Origin: Competibacter_A sp003527885
GTDB taxonomy: Bacteria; Pseudomonadota; Gammaproteobacteria; Competibacterales; Competibacteraceae
NCBI GenBank assembly: GCA_035442025.1
Contig: DAORPQ010000038.1
Location: forward strand, 1-27,501
Reading direction: 5' to 3'
DNA: 27,501 nt
Shown here one piece after another: positions 7,815 through 15,122 of the stretch. Position 1 is the first letter of the stretch. The number at the start of each line of letters is the position of its first letter. Under the pieces are notes generated by a model. It had not been told where the DNA came from and did not search any database. It saw nothing but the letters and a program-made list of their open reading frames with translations. Made by a program: the position numbers and the translations under genes.

Positions 7815-8801
7815 CTACCGGGTATAGACCAGACGATGGCATAACACACCTTGCGGGTTGCGGCTGAGTTCTGCCATGACGCGCGGCAATTCGACAAAGG
7901 GACTTTCACCGCTGAAGATCGCATCCAGCGCCGGATCGTCCAGCAGCTCCATGACCGTGCTCATGCGCCGCGAGCGGTTCCAGCGGGGGCGCTGCGCGGT
8001 GGCGATAGCGCCGACTTGAGAGCTGCGGATCGTCAGTCGTTTGGCGTGGAAATCCTCGCCGAGCGGCAAACTGACCGGTTGGGTGCCGAACCAGCTGGCT
8101 TCCACGATCACCGCTTCGAAGCCGGCCAGCCGCAGCGCCGTCGCCAAGCCCTCCGGCGCTCCGCTGGCGTGGATCACCAGGTCTTGCCCGCCTTCCGCCC
8201 GATCCGGCGCGACCCAGCGCACGCCCAGCGCTTCAGCCGCTGTTTCTTTGGCCGCATCGATGTCCGCTAACTGGATCCGGCAGCCCGGCAACCGGCTGGC
8301 CAGCCGGGCGATCAGGCAACCGACCACACCCGCGCCGATGATCGTGATGCGGTCCCCCAGCCGGGGTGAAGCGTCCCACAATACATTGAGGGCGGTTTCC
8401 AGGTTGGCGGCCAGCACTGCCCGGCCGGGCGGAATCCGGCTTGGGACTGGCGTGACCGCCGACGCCGGGACGACATAGCAATCCTGGTGGGGATAGAGGC
8501 AAAACACCGTTCGGCCGCGCAAAGCCGCCGGGCCGATCTCGACCGCGCCGACGTTGCAATAGCCGTATTTCACCGGCGCTGGTAAATCGCCTTCCTGAAA
8601 GGGGGCGCGCATCGCTTGATACTGGCTGGGCGGCACCTCGCCGCGAAACACCCGGCTTTCGGTGCCGCGGCTGATGCCGGTGTACAGCGTCCTGACCAAT
8701 ACCTCGTCCGGCCCAGGATCGGACAACGGCTCCTCCAAAAGTTCGCCACGACCGGGCGCCGTCACCCAAAACGCGCGGGCGGTCAGGTTCTTTTGGGACA
8801 T
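7815..8801 (-). CDS. Zinc-type alcohol dehydrogenase-like (MDR family) oxidoreductase
   Basis: The 328-residue protein has the GroES-like N-terminal domain (DEVLVRTLYTGISRGTESRV) and a Rossmann domain with ITIIGAGVVGCLIARLAS (glycine motif at about 156-161). It lacks the Cys/His ligands of the catalytic zinc; the usual CGxCGTD position reads GISRGTE. It is therefore a zinc-free NAD(P)H oxidoreductase, likely cytosolic. The end of the Uma2 gene overlaps its start by 19 bases. It probably carries out an oxidation or reduction in the same pathway as the PTPS-like and RibD_C proteins. The substrate cannot be predicted. Confidence 0.87.
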   Translation of the reverse strand: MSQKNLTARAFWVTAPGRGELLEEPLSDPGPDEVLVRTLYTGISRGTESRVFRGEVPPSQYQAMRAPFQEGDLPAPVKYGYCNVGAVEIGPAALRGRTVFCLYPHQDCYVVPASAVTPVPSRIPPGRAVLAANLETALNVLWDASPRLGDRITIIGAGVVGCLIARLASRLPGCRIQLADIDAAKETAAEALGVRWVAPDRAEGGQDLVIHASGAPEGLATALRLAGFEAVIVEASWFGTQPVSLPLGEDFHAKRLTIRSSQVGAIATAQRPRWNRSRRMSTVMELLDDPALDAIFSGESPFVELPRVMAELSRNPQGVLCHRLVYTR

Positions 8802-9301
8802 CGAAAGCGCTTTTTAGACGGGTCGACGCTATCAACGGGCCATCGCTCGTCCCGCCGACGGTAAATCCGAATGCGCACCCGCTCCTGATCGACCAGCACG
8901 TATTCTCGCAGGCCATCCAACTGACGGTAGGCGGCGAACTTGTCGCCGATATCGAAAGCGGCGGTGCTGGCTGACAGCACTTCGATAGCCAGTACCGGGC
9001 AGCGTTTGAGGTAATGGTCGGCGCGGTCGCTTTCGGCACAGGTCACCAGTAAATCGGGGTAAAAACCACAATTCGCTGTCTCGATGTGCACTTTGACATC
9101 GGCCACCGCCCGGCAGGGCGTGCCGCGCAGGTGCTGGCGTAGCAGCGTGTACAGGTTGACGCTCAATTCATTATGCAAGTCGGAGGCGCCGGTCATGGCG
9201 AAGATCTCGCCGCGCACGAATTCGTGGCGGGTTGGTTGCCGGTGCTCCCAATGCAGGTAATCGTCGAAACTAAAGGTCGGACGAGATGCGGGATAGGACA
9301 T
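8783..9301 (-). CDS. Uma2-family protein (PD-(D/E)XK-like fold)
   Basis: The 172-residue protein has the Uma2 pattern: FSFDDYLHWEHRQPTRHEFV, RGEIFAMTGAS, HNELSVNLYTLLRQHLRG, then YPDLLVTC (D83), AIEVLS (E107) and DKFAAYRQL (K121), the nuclease-like acidic and lysine positions. ATG 9301 has a good CGGAGG site; a longer frame from 9508 has no family resemblance. The C-terminus after RIRIYRRRDERW is short and basic compared with usual members of about 190 residues, so it may be slightly truncated or frameshifted. Uma2 proteins are widespread and of unknown function; the overlap with the dehydrogenase gene is probably incidental. Confidence 0.82.
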   Translation of the reverse strand: MSYPASRPTFSFDDYLHWEHRQPTRHEFVRGEIFAMTGASDLHNELSVNLYTLLRQHLRGTPCRAVADVKVHIETANCGFYPDLLVTCAESDRADHYLKRCPVLAIEVLSASTAAFDIGDKFAAYRQLDGLREYVLVDQERVRIRIYRRRDERWPVDSVDPSKKRFRCPKRT

Positions 9302-9398
9302 GATCGGCCTCCGAAAATACCTGCCACGCCACAAGCTTAGCGTGAGTGTGCAACGGATATGAGCCGGTGTCCCAGCGCGCCGGGGCGGTGGCGGCCGT

Positions 9399-10250
9399 TC
9401 AGCCGATGACCGCTTCGGCCTCCATGCAGACCGTGCCGCCGTCGAGCCGCGCCTGAAGGGCGATGCCTTTTTCTCCAGGAGTGGCGTGGAGCGTGACGGA
9501 GTGGCCAAGCGTCGCGGGGGCCAAACCGCGATAGCGAAATTCGCGCACCCGGCCGCCGCCGAGTTCTTCGGCGTAATCGGCCAGCATGGTGGCGTTCAGC
9601 GGGCCGTGAACCACCAAGCTTGGATAGCCTTCGACATCGCGACAATAATCCATGTCGTAATGGATACGGTGGCCGTTGAAGGTCAGCGCCGAATAGCGGA
9701 ATAGCATGGTTGAGGTGGGCGTGTACGTCTTGGTGTGCGGCGCGGGCGGCGGGGCGGTCGGGGGGCTGGTTTTTTGACCCGGCGGCGTAAAATCCTTGTA
9801 AACGATGTCCTGGTCCTCGCGAATCAGCAGCTCGCCCTCCAAGGAGTGCAGTTCGTGGACCACGGTCACGAACACCAGATCGCCGGAACGGCCCTGTTTG
9901 TGGTCGACTTTCACGATGCTCGATGTCTTGCGCACGGGGGAGCCGATGACGACCGGCGCTAGGAGCGAAACGCGGCCACCGGCCCACATGCGGTTGGATA
10001 AAGGGACCGGCGGCAGGAACCCGCCGCGCGCCGGATGGCCGTCGCGACCGAGTTGGCTCGCCGGCAGCCCTTCCAGGAAATAGACCCAATGCCACGATGG
10101 CGGCAAGCGCTCGCCGTCGCGAATGCGGTCCGCCGCCCAGTAGTCGACCGTGGCGGCCATCAGCCGGGCGTGACGGGCTGCGATCAAATCCTCGTCGGTG
10201 CGCGATTTTCCGATCCAGGTTCTGAGGTGGTCGAGATCGATGTCGCTCAT
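9399..10250 (-). CDS. MaoC/HTD2-type acyl-CoA (or acyl-thioester) hydratase-dehydratase
   Basis: The 283-residue protein resembles the HTD2 / mesaconyl-C4-CoA hydratase group with two hot-dog folds. The N-terminal domain has WHWVYFLEGLPASQLGRDGH, RMWAGGRVSLLAPV and GRSGDLVFVTVVHEL. The C-terminal domain has the hydratase-like stretch RYSALTFNGHRIHYDMDYCR followed by YPSLVVHGPLNATMLADYAE. ATG 10250 is chosen because AAGGA lies about 13 bases upstream and the extra 33 residues of the longer frame have low complexity. It likely hydrates an enoyl-thioester or dehydrates a hydroxyacyl-thioester in the cytosol. It stands alone without CoA-metabolism neighbours in the window, so the substrate stays open. 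Confidence 0.83.
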   Translation of the reverse strand: MSDIDLDHLRTWIGKSRTDEDLIAARHARLMAATVDYWAADRIRDGERLPPSWHWVYFLEGLPASQLGRDGHPARGGFLPPVPLSNRMWAGGRVSLLAPVVIGSPVRKTSSIVKVDHKQGRSGDLVFVTVVHELHSLEGELLIREDQDIVYKDFTPPGQKTSPPTAPPPAPHTKTYTPTSTMLFRYSALTFNGHRIHYDMDYCRDVEGYPSLVVHGPLNATMLADYAEELGGGRVREFRYRGLAPATLGHSVTLHATPGEKGIALQARLDGGTVCMEAEAVIG

Positions 10251-10845
10251 GGGCTCTCGTTCCTTATTGTGGGTGCTGCATGGTCGGGTAGTGGAAGGGG
10301 TTGGGCCGTCAAGCAAGGACAGGCGACGGATATCCGGTCCGGCTACCAAGCCAGATCAAGGTATTGGCCGACTCGAAGCGCGCCCATTGCCGGCTGACAC
10401 TTTCCATTTTTGCATCGGTTCTTGCAACGGTTTCGGGCGAGTGCTGGTTGCGCTCGTTGCCGGGCATTGCGGCCAGGATGCTGTTGGCGGTACCGGCCTA
10501 CGTTCAGCGCCGGCCCCGGATGGCTCTTTTTTGTTGTAGTGGATAGTCAAGGCCCTCAAGCACGGTCCGAGTTCCGATATCCATACCTTAAAAATCGAGT
10601 TTCCCGGGTCTTTGCGAATAACTGGCGGACACGCGCATCGATTGAATGATAAGTGATAAAAAATCTCTTTTTCAACAATGCCATGATGCTTGTCGGCGCG
10701 GTGTGACAAACAGCCGTTGGCTTCGGGCAGCTCCCTGATCGATATACCTGCCGCCGACCATTTCAGGCTACCATGATGCCTTCATGCTAACGGGGTTTTC
10801 CCGATCGACCGAGATCTCCTTCGAACCGGAGTTGAGGAGCCGAAC
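10251..10845. other. 595-bp stretch without a recognisable gene
   Basis: The region lies between the divergent MaoC-type gene and gcvH. Short frames on both strands have no recognisable residues or ribosome sites. Around 10600-10680 it is clearly AT-richer, which fits a promoter area for gcvH. I compared the sequence by eye with the glycine riboswitch pattern and saw no match. It could hold degraded coding sequence or a small RNA, which I cannot show. Confidence 0.5.
10690..10709. promoter_or_regulatory. Inverted repeat upstream of gcvH
   Basis: TTGTC (10690-10694) and GACAA (10705-10709) are perfect half-sites separated by 10 bases. It lies 137 bases before the gcvH start and could be an operator or chance; no matching second copy was seen. 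Confidence 0.2.
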
Positions 10846-11286
10846 ATGAGCAAAAGCATCATTCCCACGCACCTGCGCTATACCGAAAATCACGAATGGG
10901 CGCTGGCCAGCACCGACGGTACCGTCCTGATCGGCATCACCGACCACGCCCAGCATCTGCTGGGCGATCTGGTGTTCATCGAAATCCCGGAAGTCGGCCG
11001 CACGGTCGCCGCTGACGAAAGCTGCGCTGTAGTCGAATCGGTCAAGGCCGCCGCCGATGTCTACAGTCCGCTAGATGGGGTGATCGTCGAAGTCAACGAA
11101 AATTTGGCCGACAACCCGGAACTGGTCAATCAGGATCCCTACGGCGAAGGCTGGATTCTTCGGATCAAGACTACCGCCATGTTGGATGGCTTATTGGACG
11201 CTATCGCCTACGAAGCCCTCGCTCGCGCCGACGACGAGGAAAACGGTGAGTTCCCGAGCACGCTGGCCAACCCCGCCTTGGTCTGA
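10846..11286 (+). CDS. gcvH: Glycine cleavage system H protein
   Basis: The 146-residue lipoyl carrier protein of the glycine cleavage complex has YTENHEWA at 12-19, GITDHAQHLLGDLVFIEIP at 30-48, and the lipoylation site VVESVKAAADVYSP with K67. It shuttles the aminomethyl group between the P, T and L proteins. A GAGGAG site lies 8 bases before the ATG at 10846. The usual protein ends near AYEAL; this one has about 18 extra residues, mostly acidic then neutral (DDEENGEFPSTLANPALV). No gcvT or gcvP is nearby. Directly after the stop begins a relic of thiC. Confidence 0.95.
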   Translation: MSKSIIPTHLRYTENHEWALASTDGTVLIGITDHAQHLLGDLVFIEIPEVGRTVAADESCAVVESVKAAADVYSPLDGVIVEVNENLADNPELVNQDPYGEGWILRIKTTAMLDGLLDAIAYEALARADDEENGEFPSTLANPALV

Positions 11287-11288
11287 TA

Positions 11289-11432
11289 CCGGACAAGCAC
11301 GACATGCGCGAGGGCAGCATTGCCTACCGGGTCGCCGCCCGCGCCGCCGGTCTCGACAAAGACCATCCGGGCGCGCAACCGCGCGTCCGAGTTTGTCGGC
11401 GGCAGATTGAAACTGTATCGTCTAAGCTATAG
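11289..11432 (+). pseudogene. thiC: thiC fragment (phosphomethylpyrimidine synthase relic)
   Basis: Reading from 11289 the frame gives PDKHDMREGSIAYRVAARAA then GLDKDHPGAQ. This aligns with the conserved ThiC stretch of the form PNKEDVKxGxxxYKIAAHAA, DLAKGHPGAQ. The match ends at about 11378; the frame continues 17 unrelated codons to TAG at 11432. Nothing else of ThiC (about 630 residues) is present, including the Fe-S cysteines. An ATG at 11304 lacks a ribosome site. It begins 3 bases after the gcvH stop, so the two sequences were joined by a deletion or recombination. The alignment is from memory of ThiC, but the motif run is long enough to be convincing. Confidence 0.7.
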
Positions 11433-11433
11433 A
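11407..11433 (+). promoter_or_regulatory. Possible promoter of tpx
   Basis: TTGAAA (11407-11412, 5/6 match to the -35 box) is followed after 15 bases by TATAGA (11428-11433, 4/6 match to the -10 box). It lies about 54 bases before the tpx start, inside the tail of the thiC relic. Spacing is short. Confidence 0.35.
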
Positions 11434-11486
11434 AAAGGTACGTGCTGTCCGTTGATTTTCTCAACCTGTCTTGAGGAGCGAGATTC

Positions 11487-11987
11487 ATGGCTACCATCAC
11501 CTTCAAAGGCAACCCCGTGACCACCAGTGGCGATCTCCCGGCGGTCGGCGCTACGGCCCCCGATTTCAAACTGGTCAAGGGCGATCTGAGCGATGTCGGC
11601 TTGAGCGCGTTCGCCGGCAAGAAAAAATTGATCAGTATTGTCCCCAGTCTCGACACCTCGGTCTGCGCCCTGTCTACCCGCAAGCTCGATGAAGAGTCCA
11701 GGAAGCATCCCGACGCGGTCGTGCTGATCGTTTCGGCCGATCTACCCTTCGCCCAAAAGCGCTTTTGCGACAGTGAGGGCCTGGGCAACGTCGTGCCGCT
11801 GTCGATGATGCGCTCGCGCAACTTTGCCAAAGATTACGGCATCTTGCAGGAAAGCGGCCCACTGGCGGGACTGACCGCCCGCGCCGTGGTGGTGCTGGAT
11901 GAAAACAACCGGGTCCGCTACACCGAACTGGTGCCGGAAATCGCTCAAGAACCCAATTACGCGGCGGCGCTGGCGGCGCTGAAGTAA
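11487..11987 (+). CDS. tpx: Thiol peroxidase (atypical 2-Cys peroxiredoxin)
   Basis: The 166-residue protein matches Tpx over its whole length. The peroxidatic cysteine is C60 in PSLDTSVCALSTRKL and the resolving cysteine is C94 in RFCDSEGL; they form an intramolecular disulfide that thioredoxin reduces. The N-terminal ITFKGNPVTTSGDLPAVGA and VPLSMMRSRNFAKDYG are also family hallmarks. It reduces lipid and hydrogen peroxides, in E. coli in the periplasm, though no signal peptide is seen here. GAGGAG lies 8 bases before the ATG. Confidence 0.95.
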   Translation: MATITFKGNPVTTSGDLPAVGATAPDFKLVKGDLSDVGLSAFAGKKKLISIVPSLDTSVCALSTRKLDEESRKHPDAVVLIVSADLPFAQKRFCDSEGLGNVVPLSMMRSRNFAKDYGILQESGPLAGLTARAVVVLDENNRVRYTELVPEIAQEPNYAAALAALK

Positions 11988-11994
11988 CCGGTCC

Positions 11995-12144
11995 ATGCCG
12001 CTCTTCGATCCGTGCGGTTTCGGGCGGCGGGAAAGCCCCGCCATCGCGCCCGAAACCCGCTTCACCCCCTGCCAGTTGCAGTGTTTGAGTCCGATCGCCT
12101 ACGCCCGTGACCGCAATCTGGCCCGGCGGCCAGCCAGGTTCTGA
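11995..12144 (+). CDS. Possible small ORF between tpx and dgkA (49 aa), unknown
   Basis: A 49-residue frame starts 7 bases after the tpx stop and ends 6 bases before dgkA, which fits an operon. It contains FTPCQLQCLSPIAYARD and a basic tail (RNLARRPARF). No ribosome site is obvious, and a long hairpin lies within it, which argues against translation. I do not recognise the sequence. Confidence 0.25.
   Translation: MPLFDPCGFGRRESPAIAPETRFTPCQLQCLSPIAYARDRNLARRPARF
12014..12060 (+). terminator. Large stem-loop after tpx
   Basis: The outer arms (GCGGTTTCGGGCG at 12014 and CGCCCGAAACCCGC ending at 12060) pair with one bulged base, and inner arms GGCGGG and CCCGCC pair around an AAAGC-type loop. 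No T-run follows. It may be a rho-independent-like terminator, an mRNA stabiliser, or an attenuator between tpx and dgkA. Confidence 0.45.
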
Positions 12145-12150
12145 GCGGTC

Positions 12151-12513
12151 ATGGCTTTTCAAAACCACAGCGGCTGGCGGCGGCTGGTGAATGCGACCGG
12201 CTATTCCTGGGCGGGCCTGAAGGCCGCTTGGCGCAACGAAGAAGCGTTCCGCCAGGAAAGCCTGCTGTGCGCGCTGCTCGCGCCACTCGCCCTGTGGCTG
12301 GGCGACAGCGCGGTCGAGCGCGCGCTGTTGATCGGCAGCCTGCTGTTGATCGTGATTGTCGAACTGCTCAATTCCAGCCTCGAAGCGACCATCGACCGCA
12401 TCGGCCCGGAACGGCACGAACTGTCGGGGCGGGCCAAGGATATCGGCTCGGCGGCGGTGTTCGTGGCCTTGCTCAATGCCGCCCTGGTGTGGCTGCTCTT
12501 GTTATTGTCGTAA
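12151..12513 (+). CDS. dgkA: Diacylglycerol kinase (prokaryotic, integral membrane)
   Basis: The 120-residue protein has the DgkA layout: amphipathic N-terminus (SGWRRLVNATGYSWAGLKAA), three membrane helices (about 36-51, 57-73 and 99-118), and the catalytic signature ELLNSSLEATIDRIGPERHE plus LSGRAKDIGSAAV. It phosphorylates diacylglycerol to phosphatidic acid in the inner membrane, which recycles lipid released by glycan assembly. There is no strong ribosome site at the ATG, but the start fits the family. Confidence 0.93.
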   Translation: MAFQNHSGWRRLVNATGYSWAGLKAAWRNEEAFRQESLLCALLAPLALWLGDSAVERALLIGSLLLIVIVELLNSSLEATIDRIGPERHELSGRAKDIGSAAVFVALLNAALVWLLLLLS

Positions 12514-12524
12514 CTTAGATAGAC

Positions 12525-12541
12525 GCTGACGTTTGGTCAGC
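12525..12541 (+). terminator. Short hairpin after dgkA
   Basis: GCTGAC, loop GTTTG, GTCAGC is a perfect 6-bp stem 12 bases after the dgkA stop. No T-run follows. It may mark the end of the dgkA transcript. Confidence 0.3.
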
Positions 12542-12621
12542 CATCTGTTACAGTTCCTACCTATTTCTCTCGTTAAACGTGCGGCTGGCGGGTCTTCCGC
12601 CCGACAAGGTATGGAACCATT

Positions 12622-13746
12622 ATGACTGAGCAACGACCGATTCGAGTATGGCACTTCGGCCCCGGCGGCACCCGCGGACGTGGCGGCATGGGGCGCTTCC
12701 TCGCCTATCTGATCCCGACGCTGAACCGGGAAAACCCCGATCTGCACTGCCGGGTCATCGATAGCTACGGGCCGGGCGCATTCTGGCAAATGCCCTTCTG
12801 GTTCGGTGTCGCGTTGTGGCGGCTGGGCTGGAACGCGGCGCTGGGCCGGGTCGATCTGGTCCATCTGCACATGGCCGCTTACGGCAGCATCTTGCGCAAG
12901 GTCCTGTTGTTGATGGTCGCCCGCACCTTCGGCGTGCCGGTGCTCGTCCATTTGCACGGTGCCGACTTCGTGGAATTCATGGATCGCTTGCCGGTTTTTA
13001 TGCGTGATTTTTTAATCAATCGTCTTAAAAATGCTACCTATCTAGTGGCAATCGGTGATTATTGGTGTTATTATGTGACCCATTCTTTGGGGATTTCGGC
13101 GGATCGGGTGGTAGTGATCCACAACGGGGTTCCCGATCCGCTGCGGGAGGCGGGCATCGCCGAGCGCACCGCCGGCCGTGTCGGTCATCGCTTGCTGTCA
13201 TTGGGTGAGCTGGGGCCGCGCAAGGGAACGCCCGAGGTGTTGGCGGCGCTCGCCGCGCCGGAGGTGCGCGAGCTGAACTGGACGGCGGTGTTGGCCGGCA
13301 ACGGGCCGGTGCAGGAATACCGGGATGAGGTGCGACGCCTGAATCTGGCGGAGCGTATCGAACTGCCGGGTTGGATCGAAAGCGCTGACGCATGGCGCCT
13401 GTTGGCCGAAAGCGGCATTTTCATGCTGCCCTCCCGAATGGAGGGGTTGCCGGTGGCGATTCTGGAGGCGATGGCGATTGGCGCTGCCGTGATCACCACG
13501 CCGGTCGGGGCCATTACCGACGCCATCGAAGAAGGGGTTACCGGCTTGCTGGTGCCGGCGGGCGATGCCCCGGCGCTGGCGGAAGCGATCAAACGCTTGC
13601 TGCGCGATCCCGCATTGCGGGTGCGGCTGGCCGAGGCGGCACGCCGGCGCTTCGAGGAGCGTTTCACCATCGGGCGCACCGCCGAAAAAGTAGCGGCGCT
13701 GTATCGCCGCGTCGCGGCCCGGCCTGAGCGGGAGTCGCTGATGTAA
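12622..13746 (+). CDS. GT4 family glycosyltransferase (exopolysaccharide locus)
   Basis: The 374-residue GT-B protein has an N-terminal glycine-rich loop (HFGPGGTRGRGGMGRFLAYL), VLVHLHGADFVEF in the acceptor domain, and the donor-site parts SLGELGPRKGTPEVLAALA, ELPGWIESADAWRLL and SRMEGLPVAILEAMAIGAAV with the E-x7-E motif. It probably adds a sugar to a lipid-linked repeat unit at the inner-membrane cytosolic face. AAGG lies about 12 bases upstream of the ATG. Between about 12990 and 13095 the gene is strikingly AT-rich compared with both flanks. It is the first gene of the plus-strand exopolysaccharide run and is followed 46 bases later by the GH5 gene. Confidence 0.88.
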   Translation: MTEQRPIRVWHFGPGGTRGRGGMGRFLAYLIPTLNRENPDLHCRVIDSYGPGAFWQMPFWFGVALWRLGWNAALGRVDLVHLHMAAYGSILRKVLLLMVARTFGVPVLVHLHGADFVEFMDRLPVFMRDFLINRLKNATYLVAIGDYWCYYVTHSLGISADRVVVIHNGVPDPLREAGIAERTAGRVGHRLLSLGELGPRKGTPEVLAALAAPEVRELNWTAVLAGNGPVQEYRDEVRRLNLAERIELPGWIESADAWRLLAESGIFMLPSRMEGLPVAILEAMAIGAAVITTPVGAITDAIEEGVTGLLVPAGDAPALAEAIKRLLRDPALRVRLAEAARRRFEERFTIGRTAEKVAALYRRVAARPERESLM

Positions 13747-13792
13747 AAGAGCACTTATAAATTCGCCGCCGGTGTGGCGCAAAGGAAAGGGT

Positions 13793-15001
13793 ATGTGGGC
13801 TGTTCGGTTTTGGCGCGCTGTCGTCGTAGGGTTGATCGTCGCGCTGTTTCACGGTGCGGCGGCGGCCGAGGATCTTCCCGCTTTGCGCCGGGGTGTCAAT
13901 TTGAGCCATTGGCTGCAATATCAGGGCCGCCAGCCCGTCACCTCAGCGGATTTAACCGCGATCCGCAAAGCCGGCTTCGACCACGTTCGCATCCCCTTCG
14001 ACCCGGCGCGCCTGGGCTGGAACCCCGACGCGCCGGGCAGCGCCGCCAATTCCTGGCCGGGGCTTTCCGAGCTGGACCAGGCCGTGGATTCCGCGCTGGC
14101 GGCGGGGCTGGCGGTGATCGTGGACTTTCATCCAGAGGGCGCGCTGCGCGACCGGATTGAAAAAGAATTGCCGGTCGGCAAAGCCTTCGTGGAGGCGTGG
14201 CGGATGCTGGCGGCGCGCTACGCGAAGCGGCCCGCCGACAGGGTGGCCTTCGAGCCGCTGAACGAACCCCAGTATTACCAACTCGATGGCGCCAGCCGCT
14301 GGCGGCGCTTGCAAAGTGATGTGGTCAGCGCGATACGGCAACAAGCGCCATCCCATTGGATTTTGCTGTCCGGCACGCGCGGTAGCAGCATCGCCGGTTT
14401 GGAATTGATGGCGCCGCTGAGCGATCCTCGCGTGCGCTATGTTTTCCACTTTTACGAGCCCATGCTGTTCACCCATCTCAACGCGCCGTGGGAGCCGTTT
14501 CTGTCCGAGCCCCAGGGGATGGTCGGGGGCTTGGGGTATCCGTCCGATTCCCCGCAGGCGCTGGCCAACTTTCGGGTATTGCCGGGAGCCGACGCCAAAG
14601 CGGCCAACGACGCCGTCAACCAGTACGTCGCCGAAAAATGGAACCACTCGCGCATCGCTCAGGAGATCGCCAAAGCGGCCGCCTGGGCCAAGCGTTACCA
14701 GGTCAAGCTGGTGTGCACCGAGTTTGGAGCGCTGCGCGCTTCGCTGGATTCGACGTCCCGCAACCTCTGGCTGCGCGATGTGCGTAGCGCCCTGGAAAGC
14801 GCGGGCGTCGGCTGGAGCGTGTGGGATTATGCGGATTTCTTTGGAATTGCCACGGCGACGGGCAACACGAGTTCAACCGCCGATGGGGCGGTCATCCCTG
14901 GCGATTCGCAAAATCCCGCGCGCCTGCTCGACGCCGGCAGCGTGGCCGCGTTGGTCATGGACGTTCCGCCGCCGGGGTTGTTGCGCCTTGTCGAGCGGTG
15001 A
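13793..15001 (+). CDS. Secreted glycoside hydrolase family 5 (cellulase-like)
   Basis: The 402-residue protein carries a signal peptide (VVVGLIVALFHGAAAAED, cut near residue 25) and a GH5 TIM barrel. Landmarks: RRGVNLSHWLQ at 32-42, DHVRIPFDPARLGW at 63-76, VIVDFHPEG, the acid/base glutamate E158 in FEPLNEP, and the nucleophile E310 in VCTEFGA, followed by GWSVWDY. ATG 13793 is chosen over GTG 13772 because AAAGGAAAGG precedes it and the signal peptide follows at once. It should act in the periplasm or outside, cutting beta-linked glycans. Hydrolases of this kind in exopolysaccharide loci trim or recycle the locus product (compare BcsZ, PslG), which is the likely role here. Confidence 0.88.
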   Translation: MWAVRFWRAVVVGLIVALFHGAAAAEDLPALRRGVNLSHWLQYQGRQPVTSADLTAIRKAGFDHVRIPFDPARLGWNPDAPGSAANSWPGLSELDQAVDSALAAGLAVIVDFHPEGALRDRIEKELPVGKAFVEAWRMLAARYAKRPADRVAFEPLNEPQYYQLDGASRWRRLQSDVVSAIRQQAPSHWILLSGTRGSSIAGLELMAPLSDPRVRYVFHFYEPMLFTHLNAPWEPFLSEPQGMVGGLGYPSDSPQALANFRVLPGADAKAANDAVNQYVAEKWNHSRIAQEIAKAAAWAKRYQVKLVCTEFGALRASLDSTSRNLWLRDVRSALESAGVGWSVWDYADFFGIATATGNTSSTADGAVIPGDSQNPARLLDAGSVAALVMDVPPPGLLRLVER

Positions 15002-15040
15002 GAAATGCGAGTGCGGGAGGCTGGTGCTAAAGCGCGGATT

Positions 15041-15059
15041 CCGCCGGATTTGCCGGCGG
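15041..15059 (+). terminator. Perfect GC hairpin after the GH5 gene
   Basis: CCGCCGG, loop ATTTG, CCGGCGG forms a perfect 7-bp stem 39 bases after the GH5 stop. No T-run follows. It may be a terminator or an RNA-stabilising element. Confidence 0.4.
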
Positions 15060-15122
15060 GGACCGAAACGCCGCCGGCCCGGCGCTTCCTGGCCGGTCCA
15101 AGGGTGTAAAATCTGAGCCGCC

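Noticed and set aside
7815..8801. Zinc-dependent alcohol dehydrogenase
   Set aside because: The catalytic zinc ligands are missing at the expected positions, so only the MDR fold is claimed.
10251..10845. Glycine riboswitch before gcvH
   Set aside because: No match by eye to the conserved glycine aptamer core.
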